64,000 nt of DNA from Chitinophagaceae bacterium (GTDB taxonomy: Bacteria > Bacteroidota > Bacteroidia > Chitinophagales > Chitinophagaceae), in the NCBI GenBank assembly GCA_019638615.1, contig JAHBTL010000010.1, positions 62,001 to 126,000 on the forward strand, read 5' to 3'. The notes beneath the pieces are model-generated. The model was not told where the DNA came from. It did not search any database and saw only the letters and a list, made by a program, of their open reading frames with translations. This document shows, one piece after another, positions 35,472 to 45,183 of the stretch. The position numbers and the translations under genes are program-made. Each line of letters opens with the position of its first letter. The first letter of the stretch is position 1.

Positions 35472-36353
35472 TCAAAAATCCCCTACCGGCTTCACACTCC
35501 AGGTTCTTTCAAATGAACCTCCCGGTAGTAGCGTGTTGATCCCCTCCTTATCCGTAAGCTGCTGGTTGCTGTTCACGCTGTCTGCTATGCCGCACCAGGG
35601 CTCAATGCATACAAAGTCGGCATCTTTTGCCGCCCATATGCCCAGGTAAGGAAACCCCGGATAACTAAACTCCAGTCCTCCGGCGGATTGCTCCGTTTTA
35701 AGTGTGATTTTTTGCGACAGGAGCTGTTTGAATACCAGGGCGTCTTTATAAAACAAAGGCTTAGACAAAGCAATTACCCGGCTGTTGTTCAACAAAGGAA
35801 CGGGCGCCTCTTCAATCAATCCTTCGGTCGAAATAGGCCATCTGCCAGCCGTTTCCGGGGATTCAAATTCAAGGTAATACGTTTCATATGTTGTTCCGGG
35901 GATAAAAGGAACGGCAAACGCCGGATGCCCGCCAACCGAAAAAAGCAGCGGCTGCTCTGACGGGTTGTTCACCTGGTAAGTTACGCTCAACGCCTTTTCG
36001 GTCAGTGTATAAGTGATTTTAAACCGGAAGGCAAACGGAAAGTTGAGCAAGGTACCGGCGCTGTCTTCCAGCAAAAAAGCAATTGAATGGGCAGCCTGTT
36101 CCGCAACACTGAATTCCATATCCCGGGCAAATCCATGCCTTCCCAGCCTGTAGTCCCTGCCTTCATAATGATACAGACCCTCTTTCAGCGTACCTACAAT
36201 GGGGAAAAGCACGGGCGAATGTTTTCCCCAAAAAGCCGGGTCGCCTTTCCATGTATAGTTAATGCCCGTGGTCTTATCAATTAAACTACACAATTCAGCT
36301 CCTTTGCTTTTGATATCCGCTTTTAAAAATTCGTTTTCTATGCTGTATGCCAT
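35472..36353 (-). CDS. Aldose 1-epimerase family protein (LacX-like)
   Basis: A 293-residue cytosolic galactose mutarotase-fold protein that interconverts sugar anomers or acts on phosphorylated sugars. The LacX-type features are GAELCSLIDKTTGINYTW near the start, HGFARDMEF (substrate-contacting His and Arg), a VGGHPAFAVPF block with the catalytic His, and IEPWCGIADS near the C-terminus. Length is normal. The wbqC-like gene upstream ends 13 bp before it, so the two are probably co-transcribed. The sugar is not predicted. Confidence 0.93.
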   Translation of the reverse strand: MAYSIENEFLKADIKSKGAELCSLIDKTTGINYTWKGDPAFWGKHSPVLFPIVGTLKEGLYHYEGRDYRLGRHGFARDMEFSVAEQAAHSIAFLLEDSAGTLLNFPFAFRFKITYTLTEKALSVTYQVNNPSEQPLLFSVGGHPAFAVPFIPGTTYETYYLEFESPETAGRWPISTEGLIEEAPVPLLNNSRVIALSKPLFYKDALVFKQLLSQKITLKTEQSAGGLEFSYPGFPYLGIWAAKDADFVCIEPWCGIADSVNSNQQLTDKEGINTLLPGGSFERTWSVKPVGDF

Positions 36354-36366
36354 GTTGCAAACCTAT

Positions 36367-37041
36367 TTAAATTCCGGGGTTTGTACCCCATCTTTCCGAC
36401 CCAATTATAGTGTTGTCCAATGGGGTAGCTTTTAAAATATTCAACGCATTTTTTCCTTCGCAAAACAAAAGATCAATGATGCTGAGGTTGGGAATAAAGC
36501 CATGCCGGCTCATGAATACCTGGTTATAGGGGGGGCATTCTGCCTGGTATGCCTCCAGGTTCCTGGGTAATATTTTATTGCGGATATCTTTTATTTCTGC
36601 TCCTGATATTTCTTTTTTATAATCTTCTGAAAACCGGATTGGAATATCAATCTCCAGTTTTTTTAAAATCCAGTTCAGTAATTCCAGGTTCCAGTCCCAC
36701 AAAAACTCAAACTTCTTATTATAAAAAAATTCCAGTTCATCGCGGTAAAACTCAAACCAGGGAGAACGATTATATGCTGAAAAAACAGAGCGCCAATGAA
36801 CAGACTGCCAATTTTTCATATTGTCAATCCTGATGTCCTTCACCACTTCTTTTACATTTCTGCCACCCACCACCGGAATGCTCAATGATATCACCCCGTT
36901 GGCTCCGGCAATCATGCAACGGTTACGAAAACTCATTTTTTGCCAGCTTTCATATTGCTCCAACTCTATATACGATGAATTAATTAAAATTTTATAAAAA
37001 ATAAATGATGCTAAATAATGATTATCAGTTAATAATGACAT
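36367..37041 (-). CDS. WbqC-like family protein
   Basis: Predicted cytosolic transferase-like protein of the WbqC family, which in some bacteria adds an amino acid to an O-antigen sugar. The ATG at 37041 gives about 224 residues and the expected family start (MSLLTDNHYLASFIFY, where members usually show LPTAYLPPxxYF); a GTG at 37068 would add nine residues. The conserved block KMSFRNRCMIAG..G..SLSIPVVGG and the WRSVFSAYNRSPWFEFY motif with the SAY.RSP pattern are typical. It lies 13 bp upstream of the epimerase gene. Confidence 0.88.
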   Translation of the reverse strand: MSLLTDNHYLASFIFYKILINSSYIELEQYESWQKMSFRNRCMIAGANGVISLSIPVVGGRNVKEVVKDIRIDNMKNWQSVHWRSVFSAYNRSPWFEFYRDELEFFYNKKFEFLWDWNLELLNWILKKLEIDIPIRFSEDYKKEISGAEIKDIRNKILPRNLEAYQAECPPYNQVFMSRHGFIPNLSIIDLLFCEGKNALNILKATPLDNTIIGSERWGTNPGI

Positions 37042-37335
37042 TCTAAATAAAATATTATGTTCACTCACATATTTCAGGTAAAAATAACGGTTTTAAAAGA
37101 AAACATGCCTGCTAAATATGATTTTTAATTCAAATTAATATCAAATAATTAATTGATTATTAAATACTTATAATTAAATTATATATACTAATTTTTTGAG
37201 TACCTTTTTTAAGTAGTTTTTGACAGATCAGCATTGCCTAAACCTAACATTTTTAGCGAAGGTTTTGGATGATTTTAACGCATTTTTTTTCCTCAATTTT
37301 TAAACAGCATTTATATTGCACCTCTATCAGCATAT

Positions 37336-37803
37336 ATGACAAAAAGCTTTCGAACGGGGATCACAGCCCCTCTCCTTGCGGGGATCCTGATGATATCCTG
37401 CCGCCAAATCCAGGAACCGGAATACATTGATATTGACAATATTGCAGTGAGTGGAAACGAATTGGCCAACACTTCCCTATCGGCCGATGTAAGGTTTTAC
37501 AATCCCAATAAATACAATCTTAACTTCAAGTCGGGCAGCCTGGACATTTATATTGATAACCGCCTGCTCGGGCATACCGAGCTGGACTCTTTGATCCGGA
37601 TACCCAAGCTGGATACTTTTATTATACCGGTGCAGGTAAAAGTGGATATGAAAAATATCATCAGCAATGCGCTGTCACTTTCGCTGAAAGATTCGGTATT
37701 GGTAAGACTGGAAGGAAAAGTGAGAGTGGGAAGATCCGGAGTTTTCGTAACCAAACCTGTAAATTATACCAGCATGGAAAAACTGGATATGTTTGGGTTT
37801 TGA
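37336..37803 (+). CDS. LEA type 2 (WHy) domain lipoprotein
   Basis: A 155-residue predicted lipoprotein, lipobox ILMISC with Cys 22. The rest is one WHy/LEA14-like immunoglobulin-type domain: SADVRFYNPNKYNLNFKSG has the Asn-Pro pair typical of the fold, followed by LDIYIDNRLLGH and alternating strands up to VRLEGKVRVGRSG. Members are found in many Bacteroidota with no firm function; envelope stress protection is often suggested. Isolated gene; the upstream 267 bp are AT-rich with no clear promoter match. Confidence 0.85.
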   Translation: MTKSFRTGITAPLLAGILMISCRQIQEPEYIDIDNIAVSGNELANTSLSADVRFYNPNKYNLNFKSGSLDIYIDNRLLGHTELDSLIRIPKLDTFIIPVQVKVDMKNIISNALSLSLKDSVLVRLEGKVRVGRSGVFVTKPVNYTSMEKLDMFGF

Positions 37804-37983
37804 GGGTTACGGGTTGCAAGTTTCAGGGATGTGAGTTTGAGATTTGATTCCTCAATTGCGGGATGAGGTTTGGAGTTTCGGGATTATGGTTTGAGGTCTG
37901 TAGTTTATTGTTTCGGGTCTATGGTTTCCCAACCAGAAACAAAAAAACATAAACTGGCTGCTGATAGCTGACAACTGACAGCT
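37804..37983. repeat. Word-like intergenic repeat tract
   Basis: Directly after the LEA gene, repeated words of the type GGGTTACGGGTTGC, GTTTGAGATTTGATT, ATGGTTTGAGG, GGGTCTATGGTTTCC and GCTGATAGCTGACAACTGACA. No gene. The region 37804-38674 (871 bp) between LEA and pspC consists of this tract, the RNA candidate below, an AT-rich unassigned part, and a second tract from about 38455. Confidence 0.55.
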
Positions 37984-38036
37984 AAAAAAAAGAAAAGCTC
38001 CCGAATCGATCATTAGGATAAAGGATCAGGAGCTTT
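37984..38036 (-). terminator. Intrinsic terminator, minus strand
   Basis: AAAGCTCC (37994-38001) pairs with GGAGCTTT (38029-38036), with an inner GATC/GATC pair (38008-38011 and 38024-38027). On the minus strand the hairpin runs into TTTTCTTTTTTTT. No minus-strand coding gene ends near it. Confidence 0.7.
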
Positions 38037-38220
38037 CATAGGATGTTCGTTCAAGGGATAATTGGATTTGGTTTCTACATTGGACTTGGATTGTGATTTT
38101 CATCACATGGTATTGGATTTTCGGTCTTCCATAGAATAGAGCTCTTCATTTATTTCAACGATAAGGTTTTCAGATTTTTTTGCGTGTTACACAGTTAATC
38201 AATTGTGTTGCACGGCTATA
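37984..38220 (-). ncRNA. Candidate structured small RNA
   Basis: On the minus strand this gene-free block ends in a good intrinsic terminator (see next entry). About 60 nt before it is a hairpin GTGAT-GAAA-ATCAC (38093-38106) with a GNRA tetraloop, which points to RNA structure rather than chance. The word ATTGGA (plus strand) recurs at 38061, 38079 and 38112. No open frame longer than about ten codons is seen. The 5' end is a guess; no promoter box was found. The nearest gene on this strand, pspC, ends more than 400 bp upstream, so a separate transcript is plausible. Confidence 0.4.
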
Positions 38221-38454
38221 TAACGCAAAAGGGGGAATAAATTGTTTATAACTTTATATTTTTTAGCAGAATGTTTCCTGCATCTCTGAAAAGTATAAGT
38301 ATTTCCCTCAATGTTTTATCCAAATGGCTCCGCCCGTCTTGTGAACAAACAATACTAAACAGATGCAAACAATTTCATTTCAATGAATTGTATCATTTAA
38401 TAAAAACCTGCTAACAGGTATTAGTCGGGCAATACCCGTTACAGTGCCAGTGGG

Positions 38455-38670
38455 TTATCTTATATTAAATTTCAATTGGAAGTTGCAGGTTGTCGGGGAA
38501 TTTTTGATTTGAGATTTGAAATTTGAGATTTGATGGACGTTCCATGTTGCAGGGTTAATTGACAATTGATAGTTGATGGTGTTCATTGTCCATCGTCAAC
38601 CGCCCACTATCCACTGATCGCTCATGGCTGACGGCTAAAAGCTGACACTTCATACCTGACACCTAACAAC
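38455..38670. repeat. Word-like intergenic repeat tract
   Basis: Words of the classes GATTTGAGATTTGAAATTTG, AATTGACAATTGATAGTTG, CATTGTCCATCGTCAACC, CTCATGGCTGACGGCTAAAAG and CTTCATACCTGACACC. It ends just before the pspC stop codon. Confidence 0.55.
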
Positions 38671-38674
38671 TGCC

Positions 38675-38896
38675 TCAATTATTATTCAAAGGGTTCCTTC
38701 TCCGGCTCCAGATATAATTACGGATATTCACCCAAAAGGCAAGGAACATATAAATAACAATGGGCGATCCCATTGTCAGAAGAGATACATATATAAAGTG
38801 TTTACGGATAACTGTACTGGCTATGCCTATTTTTTCGCCAATATAAGAGCAAACCCCAAACACCTGCCATTCAATAAAGTGCTTGAACCTGTTCAT
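38675..38896 (-). CDS. PspC domain protein
   Basis: A 73-residue small membrane protein of the PspC family (phage-shock-type stress regulators). The conserved N-terminal part GVCSYIGEKIGI matches the family pattern GVCxGLAxxxGxD, and one hydrophobic segment follows (HFIYVSLLTMGSPIVIYMFLAFW). It is shorter than multi-domain PspC proteins, as common in Bacteroidota. It is divergent from aconitase; the two starts are 169 bp apart. Role in membrane stress is from family knowledge. Confidence 0.85.
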   Translation of the reverse strand: MNRFKHFIEWQVFGVCSYIGEKIGIASTVIRKHFIYVSLLTMGSPIVIYMFLAFWVNIRNYIWSRRRNPLNNN

Positions 38897-38938
38897 AATG
38901 CTAAATTAAAAAAAATAAATAACGGGTTTGTCATTCGC

Positions 38939-38972
38939 TTGTTATGAAAACAGCATTTTTTCGATAAATTTG
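38939..38972 (+). promoter_or_regulatory. Promoter of the aconitase gene
   Basis: TTG at 38939-38941 and a perfect TAnnTTTG box, TAAATTTG, at 38965-38972 are 23 bp apart. Transcription would start near 38979, leaving a leader of about 87 nt that includes a CAATTGACGATTGACGG word-like segment. This position supports the start codon at 39066. Confidence 0.7.
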
Positions 38973-39065
38973 TACAACTTTTTATAAGTCAGGATGTTTT
39001 CCTGTCCACTACACTGGCAATTGACGATTGACGGCCCAACAAGTCAAAATAAAAAAGCAATAACT

Positions 39066-41330
39066 ATGGTGTTTGATCTCGATCTCATCAGAAAGACCTA
39101 CGCTGAAATGCCTGCCAAGATAGAAGCAGCCCGTAAGCTAACCGGTACTCCGCTTACCCTGGCAGAAAAAATATTATACTCACACCTTTATGAACCGGCA
39201 ACAAGACCCTATACAAGAGGCAAAGATTATGTTGATTTTGCACCGGATCGCGTAGCGATGCAGGATGCTACCGCACAGATGGCACTGCTTCAGTTCATGA
39301 CTGCCGGCAGGGACAAGGTAGCCGTTCCTTCCACCGTTCACTGCGACCATCTTATACAGGCTAAAGTGGGCGCTGCACAGGATCTGGCAACAGCCGTTGA
39401 CGTAAATAAAGAAGTATACGACTTTCTCGCATCCATCTCAAATAAATACGGTATAGGTTTCTGGAAAGCAGGCGCCGGTATTATTCACCAGGTTGTATTG
39501 GAAAATTACGCATTCCCTGGCGGTATGATGATCGGTACCGACTCACACACCCCCAATGCAGGTGGTTTGGGTATGGTTGCCATTGGTGTGGGCGGGGCAG
39601 ACGCTGTGGATGTAATGGCAGGACTGGCCTGGGAACTTAAAATGCCTAAGCTCATCGGCGTTAAGCTAACAGGTAAGCTGAGTGGCTGGGTATCTGCAAA
39701 AGACGTAATCCTTAAAGTAGCCGGCATACTTACAGTAAAAGGCGGTACCGGCGCTATTGTTGAATATTTTGGTGAAGGGGCTGACAGCTTAAGCGCTACC
39801 GGCAAGGCTACCATTTGTAATATGGGGGCGGAAATAGGCGCTACCTGCTCTCTTTTTGCTTATGATGAAAAGATGGCTGCCTACCTGAAAGCTACAGGAA
39901 GAGAAGAAGTAGCGGCGCTTGCAGACGGCATCAGGGAGCATCTTCGTCCCGATGCGGAAGTATATGCAGACCCGGCCAAATATTACGACCAGCTTATAGA
40001 AATTAACTTAACAGAACTGGAGCCTTATGTAAACGGGCCGTTTACACCAGACCTTGCATGGCCCATCAGCAAATTTGCCGAAGCAGTTAAAGCCAACCAA
40101 TGGCCGGAAAGACTGGAAGTAGCCCTGATCGGCTCCTGCACCAACTCTTCCTACGAAGATATCAGCCGTTCCGCATCACTTGCGAAACAGGCTATCGATA
40201 AAAATTTAAAAACAAAAGCCGAATTCACCATCACCCCCGGTAGTGAAACGGTAAGATATACGATTGAAAAAGATGGTTTCCTGAAAACCTTTGACCAGAT
40301 AGGCGGTGTGGTATTGGCCAATGCCTGCGGGCCCTGCATTGGCCAATGGGCAAGACATATTGATGACCCCAACCGCAAAAACTCCATCATTACCTCTTTC
40401 AACAGGAACTTTGCCAAACGCAATGACGGTTTGGCAAGCACGCACGCGTTTGTTGCCTCTCCTGAAATCGTAACTGCATTTGCCATAGCCGGCGACCTTA
40501 CTTTCAATCCGCTGAAGGACAAGCTGAAAAACGAGAACGGTGAGGAAGTCATGCTGGACGAACCAACAGGCGTTGAATTACCACCCAAAGGCTTTTCAGT
40601 GGACGACCCCGGCTACCAGGCGCCTGCAAAAGACGGCAGCAACGTACAGGTAATAGTAAAGCCCGATTCGCAGCGCCTGCAATTGTTAGCTCCCTTTACT
40701 CCCTGGGAAGGTATGGACCTGAAAGGATTAAAGCTCCTGATCAAAGCAAAAGGAAAATGTACTACGGATCATATATCCATGGCAGGCCCGTGGTTAAAAT
40801 TCCGTGGTCATTTAGACAATATCAGCAACAATATGCTCATCGGCGCTATCAATTTTTATAATGATAAAACAGATACCGTAAAAAATCAGCTTACGGGTGA
40901 ATATGGAGCCGTACCAGCCACTGCAAGGGCTTATAAAGCCGCAGGTGTAGGCAGTATAGTGGTGGGCGATGAGAACTATGGTGAAGGTTCAAGCCGTGAG
41001 CACGCGGCAATGGAGCCCCGTCACCTGGGTGTAAGAGCCATACTGGTAAGAAGCTTTGCGCGTATACACGAAACCAACCTGAAAAAACAGGGTATGCTGG
41101 CGCTTACTTTTGCCAATAAGGAAGATTACGATAAAGTGCAGGAAGACGACAGCATTGATATATTGGGATTGACCGCTTTTACGCCCGGCAAACCATTGAC
41201 CGTTGTGCTTAACCATAAAGATGGCAGCTCAGACGCTATTACTGTAAACCATACTTACAACGAACAGCAGATCCAGTGGTTTAAAGAAGGCGGTGCATTA
41301 AACCTGATAAGAAAACAATTTGCAAAATAA
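39066..41330 (+). CDS. acn: Aconitate hydratase (mitochondrial/AcnA-like type)
   Basis: [4Fe-4S] enzyme converting citrate to isocitrate in the TCA cycle. From the ATG at 39066 it has 754 residues ([19 protein letters not shown]); an upstream ATG at 38994 would add 24 residues of spacer-like sequence and would leave almost no leader after the promoter. Cluster cysteines lie in SCTNSSYED and in [24 protein letters not shown] and the swivel-domain block [18 protein letters not shown] are intact. Cytosolic, probably monocistronic, with a terminator 20 bp after the stop. Confidence 0.98.
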   Translation: MVFDLDLIRKTYAEMPAKIEAARKLTGTPLTLAEKILYSHLYEPATRPYTRGKDYVDFAPDRVAMQDATAQMALLQFMTAGRDKVAVPSTVHCDHLIQAKVGAAQDLATAVDVNKEVYDFLASISNKYGIGFWKAGAGIIHQVVLENYAFPGGMMIGTDSHTPNAGGLGMVAIGVGGADAVDVMAGLAWELKMPKLIGVKLTGKLSGWVSAKDVILKVAGILTVKGGTGAIVEYFGEGADSLSATGKATICNMGAEIGATCSLFAYDEKMAAYLKATGREEVAALADGIREHLRPDAEVYADPAKYYDQLIEINLTELEPYVNGPFTPDLAWPISKFAEAVKANQWPERLEVALIGSCTNSSYEDISRSASLAKQAIDKNLKTKAEFTITPGSETVRYTIEKDGFLKTFDQIGGVVLANACGPCIGQWARHIDDPNRKNSIITSFNRNFAKRNDGLASTHAFVASPEIVTAFAIAGDLTFNPLKDKLKNENGEEVMLDEPTGVELPPKGFSVDDPGYQAPAKDGSNVQVIVKPDSQRLQLLAPFTPWEGMDLKGLKLLIKAKGKCTTDHISMAGPWLKFRGHLDNISNNMLIGAINFYNDKTDTVKNQLTGEYGAVPATARAYKAAGVGSIVVGDENYGEGSSREHAAMEPRHLGVRAILVRSFARIHETNLKKQGMLALTFANKEDYDKVQEDDSIDILGLTAFTPGKPLTVVLNHKDGSSDAITVNHTYNEQQIQWFKEGGALNLIRKQFAK

Positions 41331-41350
41331 TATTGCGGTTAGTAAAGTAG

Positions 41351-41380
41351 AAAAGGTCCTGGCAGCAGCCGGGACCTTTT
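41351..41380. terminator. Bidirectional terminator between aconitase and the TonB receptor
   Basis: AAAAGGTCC and GGACCTTTT form a perfect 9-bp stem, extended by GGC/GCC in the loop. The stem ends in A and T tracts on both sides, so it can end both convergent transcripts. Confidence 0.9.
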
Positions 41381-41383
41381 TGT

Positions 41384-43858
41384 TTAAAATCTATATGCCA
41401 CCGTCAGCCTAAGATTCCTGGGAGGTTCGGCCTGCCAGGAGTAAGATTCAACGCTGTAATCGGGATAGTTCCAGTATTCGGTGTAATAAGCCCCGCTATA
41501 CAGGTATTTGTCCAGTATATTAAATACATTGGCAGTAACCGATATTTTTTTGTTTTGCCAGAACAAACCACCATCTATCTTAAAATAATCCGGCAGATTT
41601 CGTTCGGGATTGGTTGCGCTGTATCCCCAGCCTACCCTGTTGCCCAGGTAAGTAAAGCCGCCATTAATGCCCAAACCCTTTAAAGGTCCTCTTTGTATGG
41701 TATAGCTAAGCCAGGCATTGGATGTGTGTTTGGCAAAAACCGGTATTAAATCACCCACCTGCAGCTCGGTTACGCCATCGGCTACTTTTGTAACTTTTCC
41801 TTCGGTAAAAGCATAGTTGGCTACTGCTGTAAAGCCCGGTAAAATTTCACCTTTCAGGTCAAATTCAAATCCTTTGGCTTCTTTTTCGCCTATCACAATA
41901 CTGTAGCTTTCATTTGCAGTATTTGACGGATCTGCCGTAAGTTCATTTTGCTTTAAGATGCGGTATGCGGCCAGGGTTGTATTCCATTTTCCATCAAACC
42001 AATCTCTTTTAAAGCCTATTTCCATATTGTTCCCGGTAATGGGCTTAACGGTTTTTCCGCTTCTCAAAATACCGGCTTGCGGAATAAACGCCTGGTCGTA
42101 CAAAACGTACACCGCGGTATTGTTACCGATAGAATAGCTTACCCCTGCACGCGGTGTAAAATGCTTTTTTTCATAGGGATCGCCACCCCATTCGTATTGT
42201 TTTAAATAGCCATAACGGCCAGCCAGTGTAATGCGCAGCGTGTTTTTAAAAAAGCCCAGCTCATCCTGCACATAACCGCTTATATATTCCTGTCCCATTG
42301 TGCCTCCTGCTCCTTTAGCTCTGTCGGTAAGGCTGGTGATCCTGTCAAATTCAGGGAAACCATTGGGTGGCGTACCGTAATCAGGGTGATATATATCAAA
42401 GGGATCATCCCCGGTATCAAATTCATGATACTGTAACCAATCGGCCTTATAATCTTTTTTTCCGGCATCTATACCCGCCAAGATCCTGTGCCTTACAGCA
42501 CCGGTGTTAACCTCGCCGTTCACAAAAGCCTGCCCCAATTTCATATCGCTCCGGGCATCCCAAATGCCATAACTTCTTATCAGTTGATTTGGCTGTAGCG
42601 TACCATCTATTACGTCATCATAATCCAGGTCATAATCGCCCGGGCCTACTGCGGCAGGCCAACTGCTGCCTCCCACCTGGCCATAATAAAAATAGGCGCC
42701 CTGCACCGTCAGCTTCCAGTTGTTACTAAAGCTATGCTGAAAATTTGCAAATATATTATGGTCGTTGATCTTTGTGGGTTCCGTTCCAGGCTGGGCAAGC
42801 GTAAAATTCCTGGGCAGCGTTGCAAATCCGTCCGGAGAAAAAACATAGTAGGAGCCTACGTCCGTCATATTCGCATGTTGCAGGTTATACTCCACCGTTA
42901 GTTTGGACCTGTTATTAAATGCATAGCTGAGTACCGGCGCTATGGATATACGATCGTTGTGCTCAAAAGGCCTGAAGGAGCCTTTCTTTTGATACGCTCC
43001 GTTAAAGCGAAACAGTAATTTTCCGTCTTGGGAAAGTTTGCGGTCTATATCGATGGTTCCCCTGTACAAATCATAGCTGCCTGTTGTAAAAGATACTTCA
43101 CCCCTGTTTTCACCGGTTGGTTTTTTAGTAACAACATTATACAAGCCGCTGGGATCACCGGTCCCCAGCATAAAGCCTGCGGGGCCTTTTACAACTTCAA
43201 CCCTGTCTACAACGCTCATGTCTTCGGTAAGCGGGCCCCAGAAAGAAGCTACTACGTTAAAGCCGTTCCTGAATGCCTGCACCTGCGAGCCCCGCATATT
43301 TACATTAGCATACAAATCACCCCAGTGTTCAGAACGTATCGCCCCGCTTATATTGCGCAGCAACCCATCGCTTGTACTGATGATTTGCTGGTCGGCAAGC
43401 GCTTTGCCGGTAACCACCTGTACATTTTGCGGCAGCTCAAGTAAGGGTGTCTGCGTTCTTAACGAGCCTGATGCGATTTGTGCATTCAATCCGCTTTTAC
43501 GGCCAACAATAACCACTTCACCCAATTCCTGCGCATTTACATCTAATACAATGGTTACCTGTGTGGGCTTTCCGGCGGCAACGGCAGTCTCTTTATTCAC
43601 ATCCTTATATCCCACCAGGGAGATCCTAAGTGTATAATTGCCCGGCGCCAGCCTGTTAAAGCTGAATTTTCCCGACTCACTGGTCACGGAACTTTGTTCT
43701 GTACCAACAATGGTAACCGTTACGCCGGCTGCAGGTTTTTCATCTTCCGTAAATACACCCCCCGCTATCCTTCCCCAGCCCGTTTGGGCCATCACGCTTT
43801 GAGCAGACATTAGCAGGACTATATAACATAGTGTGAAAAAACAATGTTTTGGTCTCAT
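41384..43858 (-). CDS. TonB-dependent siderophore-type receptor
   Basis: Outer-membrane receptor of 824 residues, siderophore family (FhuA/FcuA-like). Signal peptide about 1-24 (ending VMAQ); CarboxypepD_reg-like domain about 30-110 (IAGGVFTEDEKPAAGVTVTI broken by turns); plug from about 125 with LLELPQNVQVVTG and VEVVKGPAGFMLGTGDPSG, the siderophore receptor plug signature with NVVTKKPT; then the barrel, ending in RLTVAYRF with a terminal Phe. No STN signalling domain, so control is not via FecR. A lone -7 box is seen upstream. Likely imports a ferric siderophore; whether iron-repressed cannot be read here. Confidence 0.94.
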   Translation of the reverse strand: MRPKHCFFTLCYIVLLMSAQSVMAQTGWGRIAGGVFTEDEKPAAGVTVTIVGTEQSSVTSESGKFSFNRLAPGNYTLRISLVGYKDVNKETAVAAGKPTQVTIVLDVNAQELGEVVIVGRKSGLNAQIASGSLRTQTPLLELPQNVQVVTGKALADQQIISTSDGLLRNISGAIRSEHWGDLYANVNMRGSQVQAFRNGFNVVASFWGPLTEDMSVVDRVEVVKGPAGFMLGTGDPSGLYNVVTKKPTGENRGEVSFTTGSYDLYRGTIDIDRKLSQDGKLLFRFNGAYQKKGSFRPFEHNDRISIAPVLSYAFNNRSKLTVEYNLQHANMTDVGSYYVFSPDGFATLPRNFTLAQPGTEPTKINDHNIFANFQHSFSNNWKLTVQGAYFYYGQVGGSSWPAAVGPGDYDLDYDDVIDGTLQPNQLIRSYGIWDARSDMKLGQAFVNGEVNTGAVRHRILAGIDAGKKDYKADWLQYHEFDTGDDPFDIYHPDYGTPPNGFPEFDRITSLTDRAKGAGGTMGQEYISGYVQDELGFFKNTLRITLAGRYGYLKQYEWGGDPYEKKHFTPRAGVSYSIGNNTAVYVLYDQAFIPQAGILRSGKTVKPITGNNMEIGFKRDWFDGKWNTTLAAYRILKQNELTADPSNTANESYSIVIGEKEAKGFEFDLKGEILPGFTAVANYAFTEGKVTKVADGVTELQVGDLIPVFAKHTSNAWLSYTIQRGPLKGLGINGGFTYLGNRVGWGYSATNPERNLPDYFKIDGGLFWQNKKISVTANVFNILDKYLYSGAYYTEYWNYPDYSVESYSWQAEPPRNLRLTVAYRF

Positions 43859-43878
43859 TTTAACTTTGATTTGAGGCG

Positions 43879-43886
43879 CAAAAGTA
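43879..43886 (-). promoter_or_regulatory. Candidate -7 box of the TonB receptor gene
   Basis: On the minus strand TACTTTTG matches TAnnTTTG exactly, about 20 bp before the ATG. I see no TTG at the right distance upstream, so the site is only tentative. Confidence 0.35.
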
Positions 43887-44028
43887 GTTTTGCCGGTCTT
43901 CAGCTTATTTACGAAATCCGGAGTATTTTATCGTTGAAACATTAATGACAATTACATGACAGAGATGGTATTAAAGGCCGCTTTCCTTTATACGTTGCTT
44001 CACTTCATTTGCAATAACAACCAGGGTT

Positions 44029-44050
44029 CCGAACCTTTGAAAGGTTCGGG
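44029..44050. repeat. REP-like palindrome
   Basis: CCGAACCTTT (44029-44038) and AAAGGTTCGG (44041-44050) are perfect inverted arms around a 2-nt centre, in the spacer downstream of GDPD. It resembles the AACCTTCGGAAGGTT palindromes at 60.5 and 60.85 kb. No T-run follows. Confidence 0.6.
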
Positions 44051-44119
44051 ATTCTCTGTACGGCGAGTAATTGAGAAATTGAATATGTTGTTTTAATGCT
44101 GGTTGGTAAGTACACCCGC

Positions 44120-44986
44120 TCATCTGTGCAGCCCTCTTCTCCTCAGGTATTCCAGCAATTCTTTCGGCAAATCGGTTTGAATGATATTCGTATGTTTCAA
44201 TTGTAACAAAGCATCAAAACCGGCCCCTTTCTTTTCCTGCTCCATCTTATCATATTTGTTCAGCGCATTCATCCAAAGCCTTTTTCCCTTTACACGTATT
44301 ACACTCATCAGGGAGTCTGTATAAAACTTATCATCGGCATGTATAACAGGCACCGGCATTGTCAATTGCAAAATTCCATCCACATCGTCCTTATTATACG
44401 CTCTCGTCATAAACTGCAGCTTCGGATTCATGGCGTACAGGGTATCGGCATCTTTATAATCGTACAGGAAAAACAGGCTTTGTCGTTCCATGCCTTTCTT
44501 TCTTAACAGCTTCAGCGTGGAACGGGCGGCCCGCCCTCCTTCCGCTTTGTAATCTATATCCAGCATAATATTTCCTTTCACCAGCTTCAATACTTCTTTG
44601 AATGTCGGGATCCTTTCCCCGGTAGGCTTGCCATTATGCAACAACCGCAATTTTTTAAGTTGTTTCCAGCTCATGCCGGAAACCGCTCCCTTACCCGTGG
44701 TAGTGCGATCCACTGTTTTATCGTGCATGATCACCAGCACTCCATCCTTTGTTTCCCGCAGGTCCAGTTCAACAATATCTATTCCCATCGAAATGGCTTC
44801 CTTTACCGCGGCCAGCGAATTTTCAGGCTGGTTTGCATGCGGCGCCCTGTGAGCGGCTACCAGCACCCGGTCGGGACGATGGTGAAAATCATTTAAAATG
44901 CTATCTACCCTCCGCTGTGCGGTACTCAAAAAGCCGGTCTGCACCAATATGATCAGCAAAAGGAAACGGCGGACTTTATACATCAT
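44120..44986 (-). CDS. Glycerophosphodiester phosphodiesterase family protein
   Basis: Exported 288-residue GDPD enzyme, which hydrolyses glycerophosphodiesters to glycerol 3-phosphate and an alcohol. Signal peptide about 1-24 (ending STAQ). The active-site set is complete: AHRAPHANQPENS (metal/catalytic His and the PEN motif), DIVELDLRETKDG (metal Glu and Asp), and MHDKTVDRTT (second catalytic His). HADDKFYTDSL and LWMNALNK occupy the later barrel strands. Periplasmic scavenging of phospholipid head groups is the usual role. Divergent from the sialidase-like gene. Confidence 0.94.
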   Translation of the reverse strand: MMYKVRRFLLLIILVQTGFLSTAQRRVDSILNDFHHRPDRVLVAAHRAPHANQPENSLAAVKEAISMGIDIVELDLRETKDGVLVIMHDKTVDRTTTGKGAVSGMSWKQLKKLRLLHNGKPTGERIPTFKEVLKLVKGNIMLDIDYKAEGGRAARSTLKLLRKKGMERQSLFFLYDYKDADTLYAMNPKLQFMTRAYNKDDVDGILQLTMPVPVIHADDKFYTDSLMSVIRVKGKRLWMNALNKYDKMEQEKKGAGFDALLQLKHTNIIQTDLPKELLEYLRRRGLHR

Positions 44987-45183
44987 AGATATTCCTTTGA
45001 AATGAAGCAGTTGAAAAACATAGTTTACAGAGATGGGTTTGCCGATCTTATACTATGCACCTGTAACAGGAAGCTTGCCTTTCCACACCCGATTACCGGG
45101 GAATTATAAAAGCCGGCAGCTTAGAGTATCTTCCATAAGAGGGCTTCTCTGTTTTATATATTGTAATTTAAAAATCTACAGGC

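Noticed and set aside
35299-35649. A 116-codon plus-strand open frame
   Set aside because: It is translated from word-like repeats and the antisense of the epimerase 3' end.
38994-39065. N-terminal extension of aconitase from the upstream ATG
   Set aside because: The extension is spacer-like, lies within the predicted leader, and family members start at MVFDLD-like sequence.
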